From JAMHWF01 sp035911095 (GTDB lineage Bacteria; Pseudomonadota; Gammaproteobacteria; Burkholderiales; Burkholderiaceae_C), in contig JAMHWF010000109.1 of NCBI GenBank assembly GCA_035911095.1, positions 50,696 through 114,695 of the forward strand: a stretch of 64,000 nt of DNA, read 5' to 3'. Position numbers and translations under genes: made by a program. Each line of letters begins with the position of its first letter. The first letter of the stretch is position 1. The notes beneath the pieces were generated by a model. That model was not told the origin of the DNA. It did not search any database and worked only from the letters and a program-made list of their open reading frames with translations. This document shows, in pieces, positions 25,309 through 33,599 of the stretch.

Positions 25309-26592
25309 ATGAACCGGGACACGCCTTTCGCCGACCCTGTGGACGTCCGCGTCGCGCCCGCGCCCCCATCGGGCGGCAGGGTCGGCGCCCCTTGCCGCGG
25401 GCCGGTCGTCGCGGCGGTGGCCTGCGCGGTCGCCGTGCTGGCCGGTTGCGCGGGTGGGGGTGGTGACGACGACGATGCCGCGGCCCGGGCGGCGCTGGTC
25501 GAGCAGGGGCGGCAGATCTTCCGCTTCGACACCTTCGGCGACGAAGCGCAATGGACCGACGCCTTGCGGATGCATGAGGTCATCAGCGCCGCGGTCGACC
25601 CGGTGACGGCCCTGTCGGTCGGCCTGAAGGTCGACGCCGAGGCGCTGCCGGCGGCCGTGGTCGATGGCATCCGCAACGGCAGCGTCGACCTGAACAGCGC
25701 CGCGACGACGGTCGCCTTGCTGAAGCTCAATGCAGTGGTCGGCTTGAAGGGCACCGTCGAGACGGTCGGTGGCGTCGACCGGCTCACGCGCGTCGGCATC
25801 ACCTGCGCCCTGTGCCACTCGACCGTCGACGACTCGTTTGCGCCGGGCATCGGCAAGCGGCTCGACGGCTGGGCCAACCGCGACCTGAACCCTGGCGCGA
25901 TCATCGCGCTGTCACCGGCCGTGGGCGCGGCGATGAAGGCGGAGTTCAATGCCTGGGGCAAGGGCAGGTTCGATCCGCGGCACAACGTCGATGGCATCAG
26001 CAGCCCGGTCGTCATCCCCCCGGCCTACGGGCTGGAAGGCCTCCACCGCGTGACCTTCACCGGCGACGGCGACGAGATCGCGTACTGGAACCGCTACGTC
26101 GCGGTCGCCGAGATGGGCGGGCTGGGGTCGGTGGCCGAGCCGCGCCTGAACCTGCGCATCACCAATGGCACGCAGGACCTCGTCAGCAGCAAGCTGCCGG
26201 CGCTGCAGGCCTACCAGCTGTCGTTGAAGGCGCCGGCGCCACCTGCCGGCAGCTTCGACGCGGCCGCAGCGCAACGCGGCAAGCTGGTGTTCGAGGGCGC
26301 GGGCCGCTGCGCGAGCTGCCACAGCGGCGCCTTGTTCACCGACGCGAACACGCGGCTCCATCCGCCCGGCGACTCGATGGCCGAACCGGAGGCGCACAGC
26401 TACGCGGCACGGTCGGCCAGCAAGCAGTACCGGACGTCGCCGCTCAAGGGGGCATGGCAGCACGCACCGTACTTCCACAACGGGTCGGCCGCGACGCTCG
26501 ACGACGTGGTGCGCAGCTATGACGCACGGCTGTCGCTCGGCCTGAGCGAGCGACAGGTCGCAGACCTCGTGCAGTACCTGAAATCGCTGTGA
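25309..26592 (+). CDS. Di-haem cytochrome c peroxidase-like lipoprotein
   Basis: A 427 aa protein with lipobox VLAGCAGGG, so it is anchored to a membrane on the periplasmic side. Start ATG at 25309 is chosen for the GAAGGA site 7 nt upstream; an ATG at 25252 is possible. Two haem motifs are present, CALCH near residue 165 and CASCH near residue 337. The C-terminal segment YRTSPLKGAWQHAPYFHNGS then LDDVVRSYD is characteristic of the CcpA/MauG-type di-haem superfamily. The unusually long N-terminal region before the first haem is not recognised. Together with the upstream ferritin-like protein and cytochrome c it suggests a peroxide-reducing chain; oxidation of another substrate is equally open. 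Confidence 0.88.
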   Translation: MNRDTPFADPVDVRVAPAPPSGGRVGAPCRGPVVAAVACAVAVLAGCAGGGGDDDDAAARAALVEQGRQIFRFDTFGDEAQWTDALRMHEVISAAVDPVTALSVGLKVDAEALPAAVVDGIRNGSVDLNSAATTVALLKLNAVVGLKGTVETVGGVDRLTRVGITCALCHSTVDDSFAPGIGKRLDGWANRDLNPGAIIALSPAVGAAMKAEFNAWGKGRFDPRHNVDGISSPVVIPPAYGLEGLHRVTFTGDGDEIAYWNRYVAVAEMGGLGSVAEPRLNLRITNGTQDLVSSKLPALQAYQLSLKAPAPPAGSFDAAAAQRGKLVFEGAGRCASCHSGALFTDANTRLHPPGDSMAEPEAHSYAARSASKQYRTSPLKGAWQHAPYFHNGSAATLDDVVRSYDARLSLGLSERQVADLVQYLKSL

Positions 26593-26619
26593 CCCGGTGG
26601 CGCCAACGGCCGCCGGCCC

Positions 26620-27036
26620 CTATGGCGCGTCGCCCTGCATGCCAGGCACCTGGAACCCGGACTTCACCGATCGAAGCTCGTCCCGGTGGAGCCGGGCGAG
26701 CTGTTCGACGCAAGCCTGGCCCAACGGGGTCAGGTGCACCTCCACGCTGCGCATGTCGCTGCGGCTGGCCTTGCGCTGCACCCATCCTGCCGCTTCGCAC
26801 CGCGTCACGAGGGCGACGACGCCGTGGTGCTTGGCCTGCAGGCGCTCGGCCAGTTCCGCGACCGTCGCCCACTCGCGCCCAGGGAAGCCCTTGATCTGCA
26901 GCAGCAACAGATACTGCAGCGGCCGCACGCCGTTGGCGTGGGTCGTCTCCTCGCTGAAGCGCAGGAAGCGGCGCAGCTGGTAGCGGAAGTTCGCCAGCGT
27001 CTCGAAGTCCGCCTTCGACATCTTGCGAGTGGCCAT
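26620..27036 (-). CDS. MarR-family transcriptional regulator
   Basis: A 138 aa winged-helix regulator starting MATRKMSKADFETL. The recognition part reads ATVAELAERLQAKHHGVVALVTRCEAAGWVQR, followed by the wing SDMRSVEVHLTPLG. Met at 27036 is preferred to a start 21 codons upstream because the usual N-terminal helix begins here, though its ribosome site is weak. It is convergent with the di-haem gene and lies next to the stop of the CHAT operon. A 19-bp dyad upstream of its start suggests autoregulation. Effector unknown. Confidence 0.9.
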   Translation of the reverse strand: MATRKMSKADFETLANFRYQLRRFLRFSEETTHANGVRPLQYLLLLQIKGFPGREWATVAELAERLQAKHHGVVALVTRCEAAGWVQRKASRSDMRSVEVHLTPLGQACVEQLARLHRDELRSVKSGFQVPGMQGDAP

Positions 27037-27063
27037 GTGCAGGTCGTGGGGTGCGTGGCGGGA

Positions 27064-27082
27064 TGCATCATAAGTTGATACA
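27064..27082. promoter_or_regulatory. Putative MarR operator overlapping its -10 region
   Basis: TGCATCA-N5-TGATACA (6 of 7 positions symmetric), 28-46 nt upstream of the MarR start. Reading leftward it overlaps TATGAT, a good -10 hexamer. Size, symmetry and site are typical of MarR autoregulatory operators. Confidence 0.5.
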
Positions 27083-27111
27083 CAGCGTCGCCGGCTCACC
27101 GCGCCGCGCCC

Positions 27112-27128
27112 ACCGCCCTCAGGGCGGT
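27112..27128. terminator. Stem-loop after the CHAT operon
   Basis: Perfect 8-bp inverted repeat ACCGCCCT/AGGGCGGT with a single-base centre, 12 nt downstream of the stop codon of the leftward CHAT gene. No T-run is present, so it may act with Rho or as an mRNA 3' end. Confidence 0.5.
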
Positions 27129-27139
27129 CTCCCGTCGGT

Positions 27140-28885
27140 TCACACCGGGGCGCCGCCGCGTCGTCCGGCGTTGAGTTCCAGATAGAGCGCCTCCGCCGGT
27201 GCCAGGATCCGCGCGTCCAGCATCTCCATCAGGTGGGCGATGTTGCGATAGTCGACCACCGCTCCGACGGAGGCGCGGCCCAGGATGTCATCGGCCACCG
27301 GATACGCCCGTTTCCCGGATTCGATGATGGGCACGACCGGCAGCGACATGAACTGGGGCACGATGGCCTGCAGCTCCGCGGAGACACTGCTGGCGTCCGA
27401 CAGGTCCGCAATCACGAAACGAGAGACCGATGCGAAGCGAAGGATGCTGCCGATCAGCGTGCGGTCGCCGGGTTTCTCGAAGTCGAAGAGGATCGGCAGG
27501 TAACTGCGCGGCGGCGTCTTCAGCGCCTTCACCAAGGCGTCGAGCACGGCCTTGCGTGTCGACGAGAAGCGACCGAGGATCAGTACGCTGCGCGCCGCGA
27601 CTTCGGAGAGCATGCGGCTGACCCCCTCGCCGTCGAGGTGCGCGGTGGAGCCGGCGATGACCTCGACCTGCTGGGCTTGCACCTGTCGCCGGCGCGCCTG
27701 CATCGCGCTCGTGCCCGGGCGCGGAAACAGCACCGCCGACGCCGTCTGCATGTAGGCCATGAAGCGTGCCCAGTCGCAGCTGTAGTACGAATGTTCGTGC
27801 TCGAACACATGGAGCCTGCCGAAGGTCAACGCGGCGTCGAGCGACAGGCCCACCGCCAGCGACTGGTAGAGCTTCTCGGCGAAGTTCAGCGCCGCGAGGT
27901 TGCTGACGACCCCCTGCACGCCCACCACTGCGGGCACTCCGGCCTGCATCAAGGGGCGCACGAAGCGCCAGTAGCCGCTGTTGCAGGCGTTGAAGACGGC
28001 CAGCTTCGTCCGCGCTCTGGCGAGCCGCTGCGCCAGTCCGTCACTCCACCGCCATTCCGGCCGCTCCCGAGAGGCTTCCAGCTGGGAGGCTTCGCTCAGG
28101 TAGGGGTCGACCTTCATCGCCTGCATGTCGGCCAGCTGCACCATGCCCGCACGGCCCCGCTCGATCTCGGTGTGCCCGGCGTAATGGAAGAGGTCACAAC
28201 CGGTCGCCAGCGCCCGTTCGACCGCGTCGGTCGCGTCTGCGGCGACAAAGTCGAAGGTGACGAGCTGCTTCAGCGGGCGCATCGCCTTCGTCAGGCTGGC
28301 GTGTTCGATACCCACGCCCCATCCGTCCGAGCCGTCGTCGAAGAGGGCGCCCACGAAGAGGCCGCGCTGTGTGCGGTCCGTCTCCTGCGCCAGCGGCACG
28401 AGCGACGGGGGTTCGCGCACGAGCGATAGCCGGCGGTCCAGCAGCAGGAAGCCGCCAAAGGCGGTGGGCGCGTCGACGTCGCGGCGGTACAGCAGCTCCC
28501 AGGGCAGGTCGATCAGCTCGTCGTCGAGGCACAGCCGCAGGCGCAGGCCCAGGGTGGGGTGGGGCTCGATCGCGTGCAGGCTCTCGCCCAGCAGCTGCCA
28601 GACCGCATCCGGCAGCAGGAGCCGTGCCAGCTGCCGCCCGATCTCCGCGCCCTGGGCCAGCGGCGCGTCGAAGGGCAGGCGGAAGTCGTTCGCGACGAAG
28701 GCTCCCACCCGCACTGCCGTCGGCTGGCGCATCCCGCCGGCCGGCGTGGAGTGCGCGATGACCTGCAGGTACGGGCCCTCGCGCCAGGCACGGATGCAGA
28801 AGTCGACGAAGTCCAGCGGCATGGCGGCCGCGGCGGGGTCACTTGTCGGCGCGCGGGGCGGGTCTCTGCGAACGCGGATGCCCAT
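27140..28885 (-). CDS. CHAT-domain (caspase-like) protease with C-terminal TIR-like domain
   Basis: A 581 aa protein. Residues about 22-390 form a CHAT peptidase domain: LPWELLY at 127-133, the catalytic-type His in HYAGHTE (His238) and the Cys in VFNACNSG (Cys301). Residues about 431-560 form a Rossmann-like domain (RSVLILGRFSSTRKAV, LPILFDFEKPGDRT, RFVIADLSDASS, AELQAIVPQF, LPVVPI). This order of strands is TIR-like, with Glu504 where TIR NADases carry their Glu; I rate that domain call as likely, not certain. Start at 28885 has AGGAG upstream. It is the last gene of the leftward operon with the S8 protease and the large Met-Leu proteins, so it may be the effector of that assembly. No signal peptide. 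Confidence 0.85.
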   Translation of the reverse strand: MGIRVRRDPPRAPTSDPAAAAMPLDFVDFCIRAWREGPYLQVIAHSTPAGGMRQPTAVRVGAFVANDFRLPFDAPLAQGAEIGRQLARLLLPDAVWQLLGESLHAIEPHPTLGLRLRLCLDDELIDLPWELLYRRDVDAPTAFGGFLLLDRRLSLVREPPSLVPLAQETDRTQRGLFVGALFDDGSDGWGVGIEHASLTKAMRPLKQLVTFDFVAADATDAVERALATGCDLFHYAGHTEIERGRAGMVQLADMQAMKVDPYLSEASQLEASRERPEWRWSDGLAQRLARARTKLAVFNACNSGYWRFVRPLMQAGVPAVVGVQGVVSNLAALNFAEKLYQSLAVGLSLDAALTFGRLHVFEHEHSYYSCDWARFMAYMQTASAVLFPRPGTSAMQARRRQVQAQQVEVIAGSTAHLDGEGVSRMLSEVAARSVLILGRFSSTRKAVLDALVKALKTPPRSYLPILFDFEKPGDRTLIGSILRFASVSRFVIADLSDASSVSAELQAIVPQFMSLPVVPIIESGKRAYPVADDILGRASVGAVVDYRNIAHLMEMLDARILAPAEALYLELNAGRRGGAPV

Positions 28886-29019
28886 CGGAGGTCTCCTGGC
28901 GATGTCGGGCGATTGTCGCGATGCCTCCGGCCCTTCGGCAGCGGCTGGTCTCGGGATCGACGTCGTCCCCGGGCGATCGGCAAGCTCCGCGTCGCTGCCG
29001 GACAGGCGAAGGGGTCGCG

Positions 29020-30021
29020 TCAGCCGCTCGCCTTCGGGGACTGCGGCGCAAGGAACAACCGCAGCCGCACCACGCGCCCCTCGTCGAGCTTGAGTTCGCA
29101 AGCCCTTCCCACCCGCCAACCCACCGGCGCCGCGCCGCGGCACAGGCTCCAGAGCGCCTGCGCCGCATCGCGCGCGCCCCCATGGGCCGCGACCAGCGTG
29201 CCGACGGCGCGGTGCTTCTCGTCGTCCTCCGGCACCAGCGACCAGCCGGTGCTGCCGACGCGCAGGTCGCGCCCTGCGTCGAGTGGCGTCGCGATGGTCC
29301 AGCGGCCGCTGCGCGTCGGCCGGCGCAGCATTTGCGCGTACGCGTCGACGACTGACGGCCAGGCGCCGGGGGCCAGCGCGCTGATCACCTGCTCGGGTTG
29401 GGTGCTGCGGTCGAGCAGCCAGTGCAGGTGGGCGCGCGGCGTTGTGCCTGGTGTCGCGAGCGGCTGCCACTGCAGGACCCAGGGCCGCGCGACCGGCAAG
29501 GCCTGCTGCCAATAGCTGACACGCTCCAGCTGCGAGCGGTCGAGCAGGGCGCGCAGCCGCGTGAGCGCGGCGCCGGGCGCCGGGTCTCGCAGGTCGAGGT
29601 AGAGCGTCGCGCGTCCTGGCCGCGCCGCGTCGGCGGGCGAGGGCGCGTCTCCGGCGGTGACGAAGACCCAGCTGCCGAGGCTCGCGTGCGTGGCGGCCGG
29701 CAGGCGCGCGATCGCCTCGGTGATGCCTTCGGCGGCCCGATCGGCCTGGGGATGGCGTGCGGTGGTGAGCGCCTCGGCCAGCGAGCCCTGCAGCGCGGAG
29801 GGCCCACGCGCCTCGTCGAGCCGCAGGCCCGCGCGCAACTGCGCGCGGCCCGGCGCGTCGAGCGTCAGCTGCAGCCGTGAGCCTGCGTCGAGGCAGGAGC
29901 GCCCTGCACCGTCGCCCGCCAGCGCCGCGAGCCGGCGCGCCAAGGGCTGCGCCTGCGCGCCTTGCCCGGCCAGCAGCGCGGCGCGCAGCAGCAGGCCTTC
30001 GAGCGCCTCTGCCGCCGTCAT
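29020..30021 (-). CDS. Orphan 333 aa protein coupled to member I
   Basis: I do not recognise this protein. Its ATG overlaps the stop of member I (ATGA, 30018-30021), so translation is coupled and the two products are probably made in fixed ratio. The first 130 residues are Ala/Leu-rich and helical; the rest alternates strands and helices (GSWVFVTAG, RATLYLDLRDP, PWVLQWQPLA, GRWTIATPLDAG, GRVVRLRLFLAP). Two Trp-rich strands are notable. It does not carry the family signature of the large proteins, and no signal peptide, membrane helix or catalytic motif stands out. 134 nt separate it from the CHAT gene downstream. Confidence 0.75.
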   Translation of the reverse strand: MTAAEALEGLLLRAALLAGQGAQAQPLARRLAALAGDGAGRSCLDAGSRLQLTLDAPGRAQLRAGLRLDEARGPSALQGSLAEALTTARHPQADRAAEGITEAIARLPAATHASLGSWVFVTAGDAPSPADAARPGRATLYLDLRDPAPGAALTRLRALLDRSQLERVSYWQQALPVARPWVLQWQPLATPGTTPRAHLHWLLDRSTQPEQVISALAPGAWPSVVDAYAQMLRRPTRSGRWTIATPLDAGRDLRVGSTGWSLVPEDDEKHRAVGTLVAAHGGARDAAQALWSLCRGAAPVGWRVGRACELKLDEGRVVRLRLFLAPQSPKASG

Positions 30022-33000
30022 CCCCCGGGCACCAGCACCAGCATCTGGTCGCTGGCATCGACCCACGCCCCTTCGCGCGGCGCGCCGCTGGTGGGGAACT
30101 CGGTGACCCGATAGCGATAGCCGCGCCGCGCCGGGTCGCGGATCGGCACCGCCCAGTCGAAGCTGCCGGTGTGGCCGGGCCGGATCAGCTCCGAGCGCGT
30201 CCAGCGCAGGTCGTTCGCCGCGTCTTCGTAGAGCAGGTCGATCTTCACCGCCAGCAGTTCGCCGGCCGGCGGCACCAGCAGCCAGTTCACCTGGACCGGG
30301 ATCACGTCGACCGCGCGCACGCCGAGCACCAGCAGCTCGTCGCTGCCGTCGCGCCAGTCGATGTGGTCGATGTCGCCGCTCTTCTTGACCAGCGTCGCCT
30401 CGTAGCGCCAGGCGCGCGCGGCCGGGTCTTCGAGGCGCACCGACCAGTCCCGCGATTCGGCATGCGCCTTCAGCTCGAACGATTCGTCGACCAGCCGGTT
30501 GCCGTGCGCATAGCGCAGCGTGACCATCACCCGCTCGTATTCGCCCGCCGGGTCGGCAAGGATCGTGCGCACGCGCAGCAGGTTCTCGCGCGGCTCGTTG
30601 ACGACGACCAGCTCCTGCGGCTGCCACGACTGTAGCGGCAGCGGCACCTGGGCGCCGTCGCGGTAGAAGAGGGTGCCGCTGGTCTGCAGCGCCGCGCCCG
30701 CCAGCTCCGGGTCGGGGCGGATGACGATCCGGTGGTCCTTGTGCTCGGGCGAGAGCTCGATGTTCTGCCGGTATGGCCCGTAGGTCAGCACCAGCTGCAC
30801 CTTGTTCAGCAGGTCGAACTGCATCACCCCGGTCGAGACGTTGACCGTCACCGCCGGTGTCACGTCGCGCGGGTGGATCACCAGGTTGCGCGCGTCGCTC
30901 GCGATCCAGCCCTCGGCATCGGCGCGCGGCAGGCCCTGGCTCGTCACCGCGCCCTGCTGGTTGCCGAGCGCCACGTCGGGCGTGTAGTGCACCGTGACCT
31001 TGTACTGGTAGTCGTAGCGCACCGGCCCGTCGGGGTCGGCGCCGTCGCGCAGCACGCCGGTGGTCCAGCTGCCGGTCGGTTGCTGCGGGTTCAGCACGAT
31101 CTCGCCGCTGCGCTGGAAGCTGCCGGGCTCGGCGCCGGGCGCATAGCGCAGCTGGACCTGGATCGAATGGATGCCGTCTTCAGCCCAGCCCGCGGTGGTC
31201 GAGGCCGCGATCGCGAGCTTCTGGAAGAAGTCGATCGCCAGGTCGGCCTCGAGCACGTAGCGCTTCGGGTCGATCGCGTCGAGCATCAGCTGCCCCTGCG
31301 GGTGCACCTGCTGGCGTCGCGCCTTGCGGCTCGAGAGCTCGTAGCTCGCGGTGATGCGCTCCTGGCGCTCGATCATCTCGAAGTTCACCTCGAAGCTCGC
31401 CTCGAGCTTCATCGGGTCCTCGTCCTTCTTGTCCTCCTTCTTCGGCGGCACCGGCGGCGGCGGCTCGATGTGCGGCGGCGGCACGACCGGCGGCGCGGTC
31501 GATCCCGCGCGCGAGAGCGTGCCGCGCAGCTCGCTCGCCGGCCGCCCGGCGCGCAGCAGGCCCTTGATCAGCGCGACCCGGTGCGCCGGCAGGCTCGAGG
31601 CGCCATGCCCGTCGGGTGCGGTGCCGTTGCCCGGGATCTCCTGCAGCGAGTCGGGGCCCGAGGCGCCGGTCGTGTCCGGGTCGTAGCCGATGCCACGCCG
31701 CTCGACGATGTTGAACGCGCGCCCGCCGCCGCGCGCCGCGATGAGGCCGGCGGCCACCTGCGCACGCCGCTCGGCCAGCGCGCGGTTCAGCGGGCCGTCG
31801 CGCGCGTCGAGCTCGTTGCTCGCGTAGGCCAGGATGCGCAGGTCGGTGCTGCCCAGGCTCGCGAGCCAGGGCCCGAGCGAGGCGATGCCGCCCGGCGCCC
31901 CGCTCGCCGCGCGCGACTGCGACGAGCCGTGGAAGCGGGTGTCGCTCGCGGGCGCGTTCTGCGCCCAGGTGTTGACCTCGTTGTTGTTGGCTGGCTTGGC
32001 GAACTGGAAGAAGACGTGAAAGTCGTCCGTCTGCTCCGGCGTGGCGGGCCAGCGGATCACGACCTGCTTGGCCGCGCTGCCGGCGCTGACGCCGGGCACG
32101 ACGAGGCGGCCGCCGGTGATCGCCGCGGGCTGGCCGTCGATGGTCGCAGTGGCGCCATCGCCGCGCACGGTGAGCGTTTCGCTGTCGCCGCTGGCGGAGG
32201 GCGCGAAGGGTTCGACGCCGCGGTCGGTCGGGAAGCCCGCGGGTCGCGCGTCCTCGGTCCAGACGGCCGCCTGGCGCGCCGGGGCGGGGGGCGGCGAGGG
32301 CTGGGGCGTGGGGGCCGCGGCCGGGCCCGACGCGGGCGGCGTCGGCCCGCCGGCAGGGGGCGTGCCGGCGGGCGGCGCCGGGGTCGTGCCCGTCGGCGGC
32401 GAGGGCGCGTTCGCGTTCGCGCCGGCCGGGGCCGGGCCGGGCGTCGGCGCCGCACCCGTCGGCGAGGGCGCCGGGCCGGGCGTGGGGGACGGGGAAGGTG
32501 AGGGTGACGGTGACGGAGAGGGCGTCGTGCCGCCCGTCGGCGGCGTCAGCGCTGCCGTCGTCGCGGCGCTCGACAGCGTGGGCTTGAACCAGGTCGAGCC
32601 CATCAGGTTGGCGATGATCTGGTTGATCGCCTCCTGGTTGGTCGGCGTGCGGCCGTTCTCGCCGGGGATGGGGTCGACCTCCTCGACCTTGATCGCGCGC
32701 TTCTCCTTCAGCTCTTCCATCAGCATGTGGAAGCCGGCCTTCGCGACCAGCTTGTTCTTGCTGTTGCCGGCGCTGACCGAGGCATTGAGCCGCAGGTCCA
32801 GGTGCTCGTAGACACGCTCGTAGTCGATCGTGATCTTCAGGTTGTAGGCCGGGCCGATGCCGGCGTAGGTCAGGTGGTAGATCGCCAGTGCCATCGTCGC
32901 ACCACCGGCCTCGATCACCGAGCGCATCAGCGCCGCGCCGTTGCGGTCGAGCACGGTGCTGAAGGCCGCGCGCTGCGTGCCGTAGAGCGAAGGCACCGTC

Positions 33001-33437
33001 GAGCCGGCCACCTTGCGCACAAACTGCTGCGGCGCGCCGGCGCCGCCGGCCGCGTCGTCGCGGGTCGCGCCAAGCAGCACCAGCTCGACCGAGCCTTCGG
33101 TGAAGGGCACCGGCACCAGGTTCGCATCGGTGCCGAAGCGGTTGCGGACCTCGTCCTCGGCCGCCTTGCGCAGCGCCTCGGGCACACGCAGGTCGGTGTC
33201 GAGGTTCAGGAAGCCGCCGCCTTCCTCCATGCCGGGCGGCTGGGGCGCGTTCGGGTCGGCGCGCCACAGCACGAGGCGCATCGCGTAGTCGCCGCCTTCG
33301 CCGTTCGCGCCGGCGTTCTCTGCGCTTCGCGCGATGCGCGGCGCCTCGGGCGGCAGGTAGTAGTAGGTGCGCGGGTCGCTGAAGTCCTTGAAGATCGTCA
33401 GGCCGCGGAACTGGAGGATCGGTTCGTCGTAGAGCAT
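30018..33437 (-). CDS. Large Met-Leu family protein with inserted OmpA-like domain (member I)
   Basis: The largest member, 1139 aa. N-terminus: TIFKDFSDPRTYYYLPPEAPRIA, then GGGFLNLDTDLRVP and the core VPSLYGTQRAAFSTVLDRNG with IYHLTYAGIGPAYNLKITIDY. Near residue 290-390 comes a low-complexity Pro/Ser/Thr/Gly linker. After it lies an OmpA-like segment (VFFQFAKP, DLRILAYASNE, LNRALAERRAQVAAGLIAARGG), the usual peptidoglycan-binding pattern, though the protein has no signal peptide. The family resumes with ERITASYELSSRKARRQQVHPQGQL and about five beta modules. A run of charged KKEDKKDED residues precedes it. Start at 33437 has a weak ribosome site; four 14-bp repeats lie upstream. The inserted domain is inferred by eye; its ligand is unknown. 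Confidence 0.83.
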   Translation of the reverse strand: MLYDEPILQFRGLTIFKDFSDPRTYYYLPPEAPRIARSAENAGANGEGGDYAMRLVLWRADPNAPQPPGMEEGGGFLNLDTDLRVPEALRKAAEDEVRNRFGTDANLVPVPFTEGSVELVLLGATRDDAAGGAGAPQQFVRKVAGSTVPSLYGTQRAAFSTVLDRNGAALMRSVIEAGGATMALAIYHLTYAGIGPAYNLKITIDYERVYEHLDLRLNASVSAGNSKNKLVAKAGFHMLMEELKEKRAIKVEEVDPIPGENGRTPTNQEAINQIIANLMGSTWFKPTLSSAATTAALTPPTGGTTPSPSPSPSPSPSPTPGPAPSPTGAAPTPGPAPAGANANAPSPPTGTTPAPPAGTPPAGGPTPPASGPAAAPTPQPSPPPAPARQAAVWTEDARPAGFPTDRGVEPFAPSASGDSETLTVRGDGATATIDGQPAAITGGRLVVPGVSAGSAAKQVVIRWPATPEQTDDFHVFFQFAKPANNNEVNTWAQNAPASDTRFHGSSQSRAASGAPGGIASLGPWLASLGSTDLRILAYASNELDARDGPLNRALAERRAQVAAGLIAARGGGRAFNIVERRGIGYDPDTTGASGPDSLQEIPGNGTAPDGHGASSLPAHRVALIKGLLRAGRPASELRGTLSRAGSTAPPVVPPPHIEPPPPVPPKKEDKKDEDPMKLEASFEVNFEMIERQERITASYELSSRKARRQQVHPQGQLMLDAIDPKRYVLEADLAIDFFQKLAIAASTTAGWAEDGIHSIQVQLRYAPGAEPGSFQRSGEIVLNPQQPTGSWTTGVLRDGADPDGPVRYDYQYKVTVHYTPDVALGNQQGAVTSQGLPRADAEGWIASDARNLVIHPRDVTPAVTVNVSTGVMQFDLLNKVQLVLTYGPYRQNIELSPEHKDHRIVIRPDPELAGAALQTSGTLFYRDGAQVPLPLQSWQPQELVVVNEPRENLLRVRTILADPAGEYERVMVTLRYAHGNRLVDESFELKAHAESRDWSVRLEDPAARAWRYEATLVKKSGDIDHIDWRDGSDELLVLGVRAVDVIPVQVNWLLVPPAGELLAVKIDLLYEDAANDLRWTRSELIRPGHTGSFDWAVPIRDPARRGYRYRVTEFPTSGAPREGAWVDASDQMLVLVPGG

Positions 33438-33533
33438 GGCGGTGTCCGGGGGAGGGCCAGGGGCGCAGGGGCGGGGCCTGAGGCGTGGGGGGTGTACGGG
33501 CGGGTGCTGCGATCAAGGGTGTCGGGGCGCCGC

Positions 33534-33582
33534 TTTCGTGTGGCCGGTTTCGTGGTGCCTGTTTCGTGCGGCGGCTGTCGTG
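33534..33582. repeat. Four 14-bp phased direct repeats upstream of member I
   Basis: TTTCGTG recurs at 33534, 33548 and 33562 with a fourth copy, TGTCGTG, at 33576; spacing is exactly 14 bp each time. Read in the direction of the operon the core is CACGAAA. They lie in the 162-nt gap between members J and I, 97-145 nt upstream of the I start, and could be stacked sites for a regulator of an internal promoter. Confidence 0.6.
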
Positions 33583-33599
33583 GTGTCGATCGCGCCGGC

